This document shows positions 37,995-46,839 of a stretch of 64,000 bases of DNA, piece after piece. The notes beneath the pieces were generated by a model. The model was not told the DNA's origin, searched no databases, and was given only the letters and a program-made list of their open reading frames with translations. The stretch is from Bryobacterales bacterium (GTDB lineage Bacteria; Acidobacteriota; Terriglobia; Bryobacterales; Bryobacteraceae). The stretch lies in contig CANFEY010000006.1 in assembly GCA_947446025.1 (NCBI GenBank), positions 51,004 through 115,003 on the forward strand, written 5' to 3'. A program made the position numbers and the translations under genes. The stretch's first letter is position 1; every line of letters starts with the position of its first letter.

Positions 37995-38765
37995 GTGACC
38001 CCTGTAGCTCTGACCATCGCCGGCTCGGACCCTAGCGGCGGAGCTGGAATCCAAGCAGACCTGAAGACGTTCCATCGGCTGGAGGCGTACGGCGAGTCTG
38101 TGATCACACTCATCACCGTGCAGAACACGCTGACGGTGGATCGAGTGGAAGTCCTGGACGCCGACTTGGTGCAGCAACAGTTGGACGCAGTGCTCCGCGA
38201 TATTCCACCGGGGGCGGCCAAGACAGGCGCCTTGGGGAACGCGGCCATCGTCCGCACCATCGCGGATGCCGCTGCTTCGTTCAAGTTCCCACTGGTGGTG
38301 GATCCCGTGCTGTTCAGCTCCAAGGGTTTCCCGTTGCTGGATGCGGAGGGCCGCACCGCGCTCATCGAACTGCTTCTGCCGCGGGCTTTTCTGCTCATGC
38401 CGAATCTCTCTGAGGCATCGGACCTGGCGGGGATCTCCGTGACCGACATTCATTCCATGCGGCGCGCCGCCGAGATACTTTCCACCCGCGGACCGAAGAA
38501 TGTTCTGGTGAAGGGCGGCCATTTGCAGGGGGAGGCAGTGGACGTGCTGTTCTGCAACGGCCAATTTCACGAGTTCGCAGCCAGCCGCATCAAGACCACG
38601 CACACCCACGGAACCGGCTGCACCTACTCCGCCGCCGTCACCGCCGAACTCGCCAAAGGTACGCCGCTGCCGGACGCCGTAGCCCGCGCCAAGACGTTTA
38701 TCACCCGCGCGATCCAGTGGGCTCCAGGACTAGGTTCTGGTACCGGACCGCTCAATCATTTCTGA
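37995..38765 (+). CDS. thiD: Hydroxymethylpyrimidine/phosphomethylpyrimidine kinase
   Basis: ALTIAGSDPSGGAGIQADLKTF, VVDPVLFSSKG, KTTHTHGTGCTYSAAVTAELAKG. Confidence 0.96.
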   Translation: MTPVALTIAGSDPSGGAGIQADLKTFHRLEAYGESVITLITVQNTLTVDRVEVLDADLVQQQLDAVLRDIPPGAAKTGALGNAAIVRTIADAAASFKFPLVVDPVLFSSKGFPLLDAEGRTALIELLLPRAFLLMPNLSEASDLAGISVTDIHSMRRAAEILSTRGPKNVLVKGGHLQGEAVDVLFCNGQFHEFAASRIKTTHTHGTGCTYSAAVTAELAKGTPLPDAVARAKTFITRAIQWAPGLGSGTGPLNHF

Positions 38766-38798
38766 GAATTTTGGCGCGCCGGGCGCACTCACTTTTGA

Positions 38799-40589
38799 AT
38801 GGGTGCCGCCTGGATTGACGGATACGTGATTGACGGATACGTTGTCGCGTTGCTGGTACCGCTTGCCGGCGCGATCCTGGTGAGCGGAATCGATGACCTG
38901 CTGATTGACGCCGCGTGGCTGTGGGCTTGGCTAAAGGAACTGTTCCGTCCGGCCGCGAGTCTGTTTCCACCCGGTCCAAGGCAATTGGAGGCGGCTCCGC
39001 GGCGGTTGATCGCCATCTTTGTGCCGCTGTGGCATGAGGACGCGGTGATCGCTCGGATGCTGGAACACAACCTGGCCTCGATACGGTACGCGGAGTTGCA
39101 CATCTTCGTCGGCTGCTATCCGAATGACGTTGCAACGCAGGAAGCCGTGCGCAGCGTAGCGCGGCGCTTTTCCAACGTCCACCTTGCGGTCTGCCCTCAC
39201 GATGGTCCTACTTCCAAGGCGGACTGCCTCAACTGGGTGTACCAGCACATGCTGCTGTCTGAAGAGGAGGCCGGGATTCGATTCGAGATCGTGGTTACAC
39301 ACGATGCAGAGGACCTGATCCACCCGGAAGAGTTGCGCTGGATCAACTACTACGCGGCCCGCTACGACTTTGTGCAGACGCCGGTGTTGCCGCTGCGGAC
39401 CTCGCCGTTTGAAGTCACGCACGGAGTCTATATTGATGAATTCGCGGAATATCACACGCGCGACATGACGGTGCGCGCTGCGCTAGGCGGGTTCGTGCCC
39501 AGTTGCGGCGTGGGCACAGGCTATCGGCGCAAGGCGCTGGAGCGGCTGGCGGAGACGTCTTCCAATCACGTGTTCGAACCAGAGGCGCTGACCGAAGACT
39601 ACGACAACGGACTGCGGCTGAAGCGGCTGGGATGTACGCAGGCGTTCGTGCCGATCGCCCCGCACGGAGCTTCTGACTTCGTGGCCACGCGGGAATTTTT
39701 TCCGCGCAACTTCCGCGCCGCGCTGCGGCAAAGAACGCGCTGGGTCATGGGGATCTCGCTGCAGAGCTGGCAGAAGTTCGGCTGGCGTGGAAGCCCGGCT
39801 GAGATCTATTGGCTATGGCGGGACCGCAAGGGGCTGCTGGCGAACCCTCTGAGCATGGTGGCGAACTTCGTATTCTTGTATGGGCTGGCCACCAACATAT
39901 GGAGCCGCGCTCCGGTGGAAGCGATGCGGCTGGCGGAGATCACCTATTCGCTGCTGGCGCTACGGACGGCAGTGCGCATGGCGTGCGTGGCGCGCATCTA
40001 CGGGCCATGGCTGGCGCTCGGCGTCCCGGTGCGCGCCGTCTACGCCAACGTTCTGAACTCGGCGGCGACGGTGGAAGCAATCCGGCGGTTTACATGGGCT
40101 CGGCTGCATGGCAGACCGCTGAAGTGGCTGAAGACCGAGCACGCCTATTCCAGCCGTTCGGTCCTGCTGAGCCACAAGCGTCCGCTGGGAGAGATTCTTA
40201 CGGGCGGAGGCTACGTGAGTACAGGGGTGCTGAACCTGGCGCTGAAGAGCTGCCCGCCTGGCACGCGGTTGGGCGAGCATTTGGTTCGCAACGGCAAGCT
40301 TGCCATGCGCGACCTCTATGACGCGCTCAGCTTCCAGCAAGGCTTGCCCCTCGCCCAGGTGGAGGCTCGGACGGTACGGCCACAGACCGCGCGGTCCTTG
40401 CCGGAAGCGCTGTTGCGGCGGTGGCAGCTGATTCCGTTCCGGGCCGCGGACGGGGCTCTGTTCCTGGCCTCGCCTGAGCCGCCCACGGCGGAGCTGACTA
40501 CCGCCCTATCGCAGTTCACCAAGTTGGAGCCGCGCTTCCATCTGCTGCCGCCCGCCGAGTTCGAGACGCTTACCGCTGCGCTACTGTAG
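38799..40589 (+). CDS. NfrB-like glycosyltransferase with C-terminal MshEN (GSPII_E N-terminal) domain
   Basis: GT2 residues THDAEDLIHPEEL and QRTRWVMGISLQSW; C-terminal RLGEHLVRNGKLAMRDLYDALSFQQGLPLAQ. Confidence 0.88.
   Translation: MGAAWIDGYVIDGYVVALLVPLAGAILVSGIDDLLIDAAWLWAWLKELFRPAASLFPPGPRQLEAAPRRLIAIFVPLWHEDAVIARMLEHNLASIRYAELHIFVGCYPNDVATQEAVRSVARRFSNVHLAVCPHDGPTSKADCLNWVYQHMLLSEEEAGIRFEIVVTHDAEDLIHPEELRWINYYAARYDFVQTPVLPLRTSPFEVTHGVYIDEFAEYHTRDMTVRAALGGFVPSCGVGTGYRRKALERLAETSSNHVFEPEALTEDYDNGLRLKRLGCTQAFVPIAPHGASDFVATREFFPRNFRAALRQRTRWVMGISLQSWQKFGWRGSPAEIYWLWRDRKGLLANPLSMVANFVFLYGLATNIWSRAPVEAMRLAEITYSLLALRTAVRMACVARIYGPWLALGVPVRAVYANVLNSAATVEAIRRFTWARLHGRPLKWLKTEHAYSSRSVLLSHKRPLGEILTGGGYVSTGVLNLALKSCPPGTRLGEHLVRNGKLAMRDLYDALSFQQGLPLAQVEARTVRPQTARSLPEALLRRWQLIPFRAADGALFLASPEPPTAELTTALSQFTKLEPRFHLLPPAEFETLTAALL
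38813..38842. repeat. Perfect 15-bp tandem duplication
   Basis: GATTGACGGATACGT repeated twice; encodes IDGYV-IDGYV. Confidence 0.9.
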
Positions 40590-40594
40590 TGGAC

Positions 40595-41974
40595 ATGCGG
40601 GTGTTCGTTCTCTGTCTTCTCACAGCTGTCTTTTCTTTCGCGCAATCCAACAACGCGGACTGGATCTGGTCTGCGCGCTACATCGTTACCCAAGATGGCT
40701 CAGCGGGCATTATCGAAGACGGAGCCATCGCCATCCAGGGTGGGCGCATCGCCGCCGTCGGACCGCGCGCGGAGATTGAAACGCGCTTCCGGGCTCCGAA
40801 TCGTTTGGATCAACCCAATGCGATTCTCGCTCCGGGGTTGATCAACACCCATACGCATGCCGCGATGAGCCTGTTCCGCGGCATCGCCAATGACCGCAAG
40901 CTGGAAGACTGGCTGCAGAACTTCATCTTCCCCGCGGAGGCGAAGAATGTGGACCGTGAGTTCGTCCGCTGGGGCACGCGCCTTGCGATTTACGAGATGC
41001 TGCTTTCCGGCACCACCACCTTCACGGACATGTATTATTTCGAGGACATCGTGGCCGAAGAGACAAAGGCAGCGGGCATGCGCGGCGTGCTGGGGCAGAC
41101 GATCATCGGCTTGCCCGCCCCGGACTACAAGACTCCGGGCGCGCAGCTGGATGGCGCGGAGACGTTCCTGCAGAAATACACCGGCGATCCGCTGATCACC
41201 GCCGCCGTCGCGCCGCACGCCATCTATACGACGCCGGATGAAACGCTCAAGGCCGCCCGCGCGTTGGCCAACAAGTATCAGGCACCTTTGCTGATCCATC
41301 TATCAGAGACCAAGGCCGAATTCGACGACGCGCGCACGCAGCGCAAGATGACGCCGACTGAGACGCTGGATCGCTTGGGTGTGCTCTCCGGCTGGACCGT
41401 AGCCGCGCACGCCGTGTGGCTTACCGACAACGACATCGACCTGTTGCGCGCCAGCCAAACCGGCGTGGCGCACAATCCATCGAGCAACATGATGCTGGCC
41501 AGCGGCATTGCGCCGGTGACAAAGATGCTGGCGCGCGGTGTGACCGTGGGCCTGGGAACCGACGGCCCAGCTGGTTCGAACAACGACTTCGACATGTTCG
41601 AGGAGATGGACCTGGCAGCAAAGCTACAGAAAGTTTCGACCGGCGACCCCACCGCCATCACCGCGAAGCAGGCCTTCGCCATGGCGACGAGCGAGGGCGC
41701 GAAGGCGCTGCACATGTCGAACGTGATCGGATCTTTGGAGCCGGGCAAACTAGCCGACATCATCAGCGTCCGAGTGGAAGGCCCCCGCCCGACACCGATG
41801 TACGACGTCTACGCGCAGCTGGTGTACGCATTGAAGAGCTCGGATGTGACGGACGTGATGGTGAATGGCAAGCTGCTGGTCCGGAATCGCACGGCGTTGA
41901 CGCTCAACACCTCGGCGATTTTGAGTAAGGCGGAGGAGTACCGCGGGAAGATCGCCGGGTCGCTTGCGAAGTGA
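40595..41974 (+). CDS. Amidohydrolase (MTA/SAH deaminase-like) with signal peptide
   Basis: LAPGLINTHTHAAMSLFRGIAND, HLSETKAEFDDA, GTDGPAGSNNDFDMFEEM. Confidence 0.9.
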   Translation: MRVFVLCLLTAVFSFAQSNNADWIWSARYIVTQDGSAGIIEDGAIAIQGGRIAAVGPRAEIETRFRAPNRLDQPNAILAPGLINTHTHAAMSLFRGIANDRKLEDWLQNFIFPAEAKNVDREFVRWGTRLAIYEMLLSGTTTFTDMYYFEDIVAEETKAAGMRGVLGQTIIGLPAPDYKTPGAQLDGAETFLQKYTGDPLITAAVAPHAIYTTPDETLKAARALANKYQAPLLIHLSETKAEFDDARTQRKMTPTETLDRLGVLSGWTVAAHAVWLTDNDIDLLRASQTGVAHNPSSNMMLASGIAPVTKMLARGVTVGLGTDGPAGSNNDFDMFEEMDLAAKLQKVSTGDPTAITAKQAFAMATSEGAKALHMSNVIGSLEPGKLADIISVRVEGPRPTPMYDVYAQLVYALKSSDVTDVMVNGKLLVRNRTALTLNTSAILSKAEEYRGKIAGSLAK

Positions 41975-42002
41975 GGTGCGTGCTATGCTCGGCAATTCAA
42001 CA

Positions 42003-42377
42003 ATGACCGCACCGGTGGCAGTTCTAATGACGCAAGGCTCGGAGCACAGCTGCTCGATGTTGGATGAATTCGGGGTGGCTTGGAGTACCGCGCTCACGCC
42101 GAGCACCAAAGTAGTGATCGTATCGGCAGACAGGGCGGCGGAGGCTGCGGCTCGGACGGTGCTGCCGGTGCTGGCTGTGCCTATGGAGAGCTCGGTGGAC
42201 GCGCTGCGGGGTTCGTCGGAGTTGCCTGCGGCTACGCTTGCTATCGGGAAGCCGGGGGCCATCAACGCTGCGCTGTTGGCGGTGGCGATTCTGGCGAATG
42301 GAGACGCGGGGCTCCGGTCGAAGCTGCACGACTTTCGCGCCAGGCAGACTGCGGCTGTGCTGGCTGTTGAGATTTAG
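42003..42377 (+). CDS. PurE-like protein, truncated family member
   Basis: PVLAVPMESS...LPAATLAIGKPGAINAALLAVAILANGDAGLRSKLHDFRARQT matches PurE C-terminus; SAHRTP and GGAAHLPGM absent. Confidence 0.8.
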   Translation: MTAPVAVLMTQGSEHSCSMLDEFGVAWSTALTPSTKVVIVSADRAAEAAARTVLPVLAVPMESSVDALRGSSELPAATLAIGKPGAINAALLAVAILANGDAGLRSKLHDFRARQTAAVLAVEI

Positions 42378-42385
42378 CCTCGTTC

Positions 42386-42436
42386 GTGAGCGCGGGGCTT
42401 ATAATTTCTTGCAGCCCCACGCTCACGCATGGGGCT
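42386..42436. repeat. GCCCCA palindrome, family 2, with overlapping hairpins between convergent genes
   Basis: GTGAGCGCGGGGCT...AGCCCCACGCTCAC and AGCCCCACGCTCACGCATGGGGCT share the middle arm. Confidence 0.75.
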
Positions 42437-42447
42437 AATTGACGTCG

Positions 42448-42966
42448 TTAGTCCGCGAAGAACGGGGTTTCCTTGTCACCGCGCAGGTGGATGTCGAAAA
42501 GATACGAGCCATCGTCTTGGCGCTTGGCGATCAGCAACTCGCGGCGGGCTTCGGGCACGCAGTTCAATACAGGATCGGGCGAGTGGCTGAAGAACAGCGT
42601 TGTCACCACGCGGCGGGTTAGGCCGATGGCCAGGACCATCACGTTGATGTGGGGGGCGCGGCCGGAGGCGGCTCCGGGTAGCACGGTGCGGAACTCGTAG
42701 CGGCCCTCGGCGTCGGTGCGGGCGCGGCCGAAGCCTCGGAAGTTCTGATCGCGGTCAGCGTAGCGCGGGTCGTCTGGATGATGCAGGATGCCGCGCGCGT
42801 CGGGCTGCCAGATCTCGACGATGGAGTTGCGCGTGGGCGCGCCGCCTTGCTCCAGGACGCGGCCCCGGAGGATGATGTGTTCGCCGCCGTTGGTCAGATC
42901 GCTTAGCTCATCCGCGAACGGGAACGGGAAAAACGGGCCGATGGTGCAGAAGGGTGAGACGATCAT
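42448..42966 (-). CDS. pcaG: Protocatechuate 3,4-dioxygenase alpha subunit-like
   Basis: TIGPFFPFPF, IVEIWQPDARGILHHP, GRAPHINVMVLAIGL; no full iron-ligand set, as expected for alpha. Confidence 0.88.
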   Translation of the reverse strand: MIVSPFCTIGPFFPFPFADELSDLTNGGEHIILRGRVLEQGGAPTRNSIVEIWQPDARGILHHPDDPRYADRDQNFRGFGRARTDAEGRYEFRTVLPGAASGRAPHINVMVLAIGLTRRVVTTLFFSHSPDPVLNCVPEARRELLIAKRQDDGSYLFDIHLRGDKETPFFAD

Positions 42967-43652
42967 TAGTCCACCTCCGGGGTGCGGCGGTGGCCGCGCA
43001 ACACGAAGTCGCGTTTGTAGCCGATGGAGTTGATCTCGCCCATGGTGGTGTCGGTGAAGTCGAAGATGAGGCGGTTGCGGGTTTCCTTGTCCGGCACACC
43101 GTTCAGCAGCAGGTCGGTTTCGTTCAGCGGTTCGCCGGGGAAGAAGATCTGCGTGACGTAGCGGTCCATCCACGAGACTCCGAAGATGGAGAAGTGAATA
43201 TGCGGCGGACGCCACCACCAGCCGGATTCGAGCACCGGATACGCACCGGGCTTGATGGAAAAGAACTCGTACTCGCCTTCTTCGTTGGTGACCAGGCGGC
43301 CCTCGCCGGTGAAGTTCGGGTCGATGGGGGCCTGATGGTTGTCCATGGCGTGGATGTATTTTCCGGCGGAGTTCGCCTGCCACAGTTCGATGACCGCGCC
43401 CCGGATGGGCGAGCCGTCTTCATCCATCACGCGTCCCTTCACGGTGATGAGCTGGCCGGTGGCGCGCACGCCCTTGGGCGCGGCCAGATTCAGCGGGCCG
43501 CAGCCGAACAAACCCACGGGGCCGGTGCGCTCCGTGAGTGTTAGAGGGCGCTCGATCAGCGGCTCCGCGGGTGTCCGCGTGAAGCTCTTCGGATAACGGT
43601 CAATGTAGTGCAGCATCTGGCTGCGGTCGTCGTAGAGGCTGTAGTCTTTCAT
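42966..43652 (-). CDS. pcaH: Protocatechuate 3,4-dioxygenase beta subunit-like
   Basis: VIELWQANSAGKYIH, IKPGAYPV, WWWRPPHIHFSIFG (Tyr/Tyr/His/His ligands). Confidence 0.92.
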   Translation of the reverse strand: MKDYSLYDDRSQMLHYIDRYPKSFTRTPAEPLIERPLTLTERTGPVGLFGCGPLNLAAPKGVRATGQLITVKGRVMDEDGSPIRGAVIELWQANSAGKYIHAMDNHQAPIDPNFTGEGRLVTNEEGEYEFFSIKPGAYPVLESGWWWRPPHIHFSIFGVSWMDRYVTQIFFPGEPLNETDLLLNGVPDKETRNRLIFDFTDTTMGEINSIGYKRDFVLRGHRRTPEVD

Positions 43653-45820
43653 TTCTTCTTGAGCGCGGCTAGGACACGCGCGGGGGTAAGCGGATACTCT
43701 TCCATACGAACACCGGTTGCGTCAAAGAACGCATTGGCCATGGCTGCGGAGGCGGCGGCCATCGTCTCTTCACCCGCTCCGCTGCTGCGTTCGGTGAGGC
43801 GCTGTACAACAACGGGCGTCACCTCCGGGCATTCGTCGAAGCGCAGCACGGGGTAGCTGTTCCAATCGAGCGTGGTCACGCCGGTTTCGTTGAACTTTAC
43901 TTCTTCGAGCAGCAAGCGGCTGACGGTTTGCACAAGTTGTCCTGTGATCTGCGCCTCCACGATTCCGGGATTCACAACCTGCCCGGCATCGAGCGCGCCG
44001 TACATGTGTTTAGCACGTACCTTGCCAGTCTGCTTGTTGACTTCGATGTCGGCCACCGCGGCTCCCCAGGATTGCAGGTGCGTACCCAGGCCGATGCCGC
44101 GCCCTGTGACGAGGTTGGCGTTCGACGGATTCGCGTATGGCTTGCGCGGCGTCCATTTGGCGGCCTGCGCGACCGCGTCCAGCACGCCGAGCCAGCGCAC
44201 GTCCGTCATGTTGCGCTTGCGGAATTCGTAGGGGTCCAGGCCCAGCTCGAAGGCGAGGTGATCGATGGCTTGCTCGGAGGCAAAGGAGAAGGAAAGGTCC
44301 AACGGCGAGCGCAGCCACGCACCGCGCAGGTAGCCCTGCACACTGACTTTGTGGTTGACCAGCTTCAGGTTCGGGATGACGTACATCGAGCCGAGGTTCA
44401 ACGGGCTCACCTGCGCGGCCGCGGCACCGGGCCGCTCGGCGGCGGCGACTCCGGTGAGTTGTTCCGAGGTCTCTACGTTTGCCCAGTTATGTTGCCAGCC
44501 GTGATATTCGTAACTGGTCAGCTTGCCCTGCGCGTCCGCCGTAGCCTTACACTCGCCGATGTGCGCGGGACCGTAGAGATCCCAGCCATGCTCGTCGTGA
44601 CGCATGAACTGCAAGCGGACGGGCTTGCCCGCGAGTTGCGAAAGCAACGCCGCGGCTTGTGCGCAATCATCGTAGCAACTGTGGCCATAGGTTCCCGCGC
44701 CTTCCGCGTATTGAACTCGAATTTGTTGCTGCGTCAAGCCGAGCACCCGAGCCAGTTGTTGGCGGGTGGCGTAGACGTCCTGTGAAGAGGTGATGATGAG
44801 CGCGGAATCGGCCTTGACGTCCGCAAGCGCTCCGTTGGGGGCGAACGGCGCGTGCATCTGATACGGGCCTCGGACCACGCGCGTGACTGTGTGCGCTGCG
44901 TTAGCGGAAGCGAGGTTGCCACGCTCCAGTACGATGCGGTCTTCGGTCTTCTCCGCGCGCATCTGTGTGAACAGCTTGTCGAAGGCGGGCAGCGAGGGCG
45001 TGTTGTCCCAGGTGACCTGCAACTGTTGAGCGGCCTTGACGGCGTCCCACTCGGTGTTCGCCACCACGCCGAGGAAGTCTTCCTTGCGCAACACGCGCGC
45101 GCCGGGGATGTTCTGGATGGACGCTTCGTTGACGCTGACGATCTTCGCTCCGGCTCCGTAAGCGCGCTGACCGCGCGGGCGCACGATGCGGGCATGCAGC
45201 ATGCCGGGGATGCGGGCGTGTTGCAAGTAGGCGTACGAAGCATTGACCTTCGCGGGCGTGTCTTTGCGAGCGGGCCGCTGGCCGACGATTTTGTATTCTG
45301 CCGGTTTCTTCACAGGAGCGTTGCCGGTGAAGGCAAGGTTGAACTGCTTGTCGCCGATGAGCGCTCCGTAGGTGACCGTGCGGCCTCCGCCAGAGACGAT
45401 GCCGCGCGCCACGGTGAGTTGGTCCACTTGTGCGCCCAGTTGCGCCGAGGCCATCTTGAGAAGGGCCTGACGGGCTTCCGCGGCAGCGGTGCGGACTTGC
45501 GGCCCACCGCGCGCGATGGAGGCGCTGGAATAGGTGCCGCCCTGGTTGGGCGTGACGTGCGTGTCCAGGTTGATGGTGCTCAGCTGATCGAGGCCCAGGT
45601 CGAGTTCCTCAGCTGCGATCTGCAGCAACGCAGTCGAGTTTCCCTGGCCGAGTTCAGCGAAGCCGACGTAGAAGGTCGCGGTGTTATCGGCATGAATCGC
45701 CAACCACGTGTCGATCTGATTCGCGTTGGGCGGCCCAGCGACGGGCGTGCGAGTCTGCGCATTGAGTTGGAAACCAATGATGATGGCACCACCGGCCTTC
45801 AGGAATTCTCGCCTAAGCAT
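43649..45820 (-). CDS. Molybdopterin-binding hydroxylase large subunit (IorB-type), Tat signal
   Basis: LRREFLKAGG; FAELGQGNSTALLQIAAEELDL; TYGHSCYDDCAQAAALLS; GAGEETMAAASAAMANAFFDATG. Confidence 0.93.
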   Translation of the reverse strand: MLRREFLKAGGAIIIGFQLNAQTRTPVAGPPNANQIDTWLAIHADNTATFYVGFAELGQGNSTALLQIAAEELDLGLDQLSTINLDTHVTPNQGGTYSSASIARGGPQVRTAAAEARQALLKMASAQLGAQVDQLTVARGIVSGGGRTVTYGALIGDKQFNLAFTGNAPVKKPAEYKIVGQRPARKDTPAKVNASYAYLQHARIPGMLHARIVRPRGQRAYGAGAKIVSVNEASIQNIPGARVLRKEDFLGVVANTEWDAVKAAQQLQVTWDNTPSLPAFDKLFTQMRAEKTEDRIVLERGNLASANAAHTVTRVVRGPYQMHAPFAPNGALADVKADSALIITSSQDVYATRQQLARVLGLTQQQIRVQYAEGAGTYGHSCYDDCAQAAALLSQLAGKPVRLQFMRHDEHGWDLYGPAHIGECKATADAQGKLTSYEYHGWQHNWANVETSEQLTGVAAAERPGAAAAQVSPLNLGSMYVIPNLKLVNHKVSVQGYLRGAWLRSPLDLSFSFASEQAIDHLAFELGLDPYEFRKRNMTDVRWLGVLDAVAQAAKWTPRKPYANPSNANLVTGRGIGLGTHLQSWGAAVADIEVNKQTGKVRAKHMYGALDAGQVVNPGIVEAQITGQLVQTVSRLLLEEVKFNETGVTTLDWNSYPVLRFDECPEVTPVVVQRLTERSSGAGEETMAAASAAMANAFFDATGVRMEEYPLTPARVLAALKKK

Positions 45821-46265
45821 TGACCACCCCCGCTGCGCGCTGGATGGCTCGTAGGATGCGCGGGTAGTTCCCGCAGCGGCACAGGTGTCCCTTCATCGCA
45901 GTACGGATCTGCGGCTCAGTGGGCTTCTTGTTTTTCGAGAGCAGCTCCGTGGCCTTGATGATCATTCCGTTGAAACAGTAGCCGCATTGGACGGCTTGTT
46001 CGGCGGTCATGGCCCGGGAAACAGGGTTGTCAGCGGGCAGGCCTTCCAGTGTGGTGATCGATTTGGAGCCCACCGACCGCAGCGGGGTGACACACGACCG
46101 CGTTTCCACGCCGTCGATCAACACCGAACACGATCCGCACTGGGCCAGCCCACAGCCGAAGCGCGGCCCTTTCAGTTCCAGGTCATTCATCAACACGTAC
46201 AACAACGGAGTATCAGGAGCCGAGGGAACCTCGCGCTGCCGCCCGTTGACACGAATGGTCGCCAT
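45813..46265 (-). CDS. (2Fe-2S)-binding subunit (IorA-type)
   Basis: FGCGLAQCGSCSVLIDG, QCGYCFNGMI, HLCRCGNYPRI. Confidence 0.95.
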   Translation of the reverse strand: MATIRVNGRQREVPSAPDTPLLYVLMNDLELKGPRFGCGLAQCGSCSVLIDGVETRSCVTPLRSVGSKSITTLEGLPADNPVSRAMTAEQAVQCGYCFNGMIIKATELLSKNKKPTEPQIRTAMKGHLCRCGNYPRILRAIQRAAGVVNA

Positions 46266-46330
46266 GGGGACAGGGTAACAAGATTCTGCATCCCCAGCCG
46301 TTTCGTGGCATCCCACAGGTAGAGGGATTT

Positions 46331-46702
46331 ATGACGTCACCTTCCGGAATTTCGGCGGCGATTCCAGAGCCGTTGCCCACGGACAGCTTGGTGAACCTGA
46401 ATGATCTCGCGGCTGGCTCAACCATTGAGGTTGAAACCAAGAGCCGGCGCTACCACATCGAATGCCTGGGCGGAAGTTCCGTGCGTATCTCCGGGCACCC
46501 GGATTACTGCCCCACGCCGGTTGCGGCCCATGTGCAAGGGTCCATCAGCCGGGAAGCCGGGCTGGAACTTGGCTTGATCCAATGCGGCAGCCGCTTGTTG
46601 ATCTTCCTGGGCGGGAATCAGCCCGTCACAACCTCGCGGGTGTTGAGCATCCGCGTTCAGCCGCCATCGGACCAGCCGAAGTCTGCCATCAGCATTCACT
46701 AA
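46331..46702 (+). CDS. Hypothetical protein
   Basis: 123 aa ORF, intact, unopposed by another CDS. Confidence 0.5.
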   Translation: MTSPSGISAAIPEPLPTDSLVNLNDLAAGSTIEVETKSRRYHIECLGGSSVRISGHPDYCPTPVAAHVQGSISREAGLELGLIQCGSRLLIFLGGNQPVTTSRVLSIRVQPPSDQPKSAISIH

Positions 46703-46705
46703 GAA

Positions 46706-46770
46706 GGCAGGCGGAAGCGCCTGCCCCACCTTCTCTTGTGGTCGTGCGGGCGGTTTCGCCTGCGATCTGC
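46706..46770. repeat. Dispersed twin-palindrome intergenic element, family 1, copy B (inverted)
   Basis: GGCAGGCG-GAAG-CGCCTGCC and TGCGGGCG-GTTT-CGCCTGCG followed by ATCTGC. Confidence 0.75.
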
Positions 46771-46839
46771 TCTGCGGCATAAAAGCGGACGCCTTGCATC
46801 CGGTGCCGATGGGCAGTAAGATTCTCTTGGAGGCTGGCA

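Noticed and set aside
37962-37995. TPP riboswitch before thiD
   Set aside because: The 33-bp gap is too short and lacks conserved TPP aptamer sequence.
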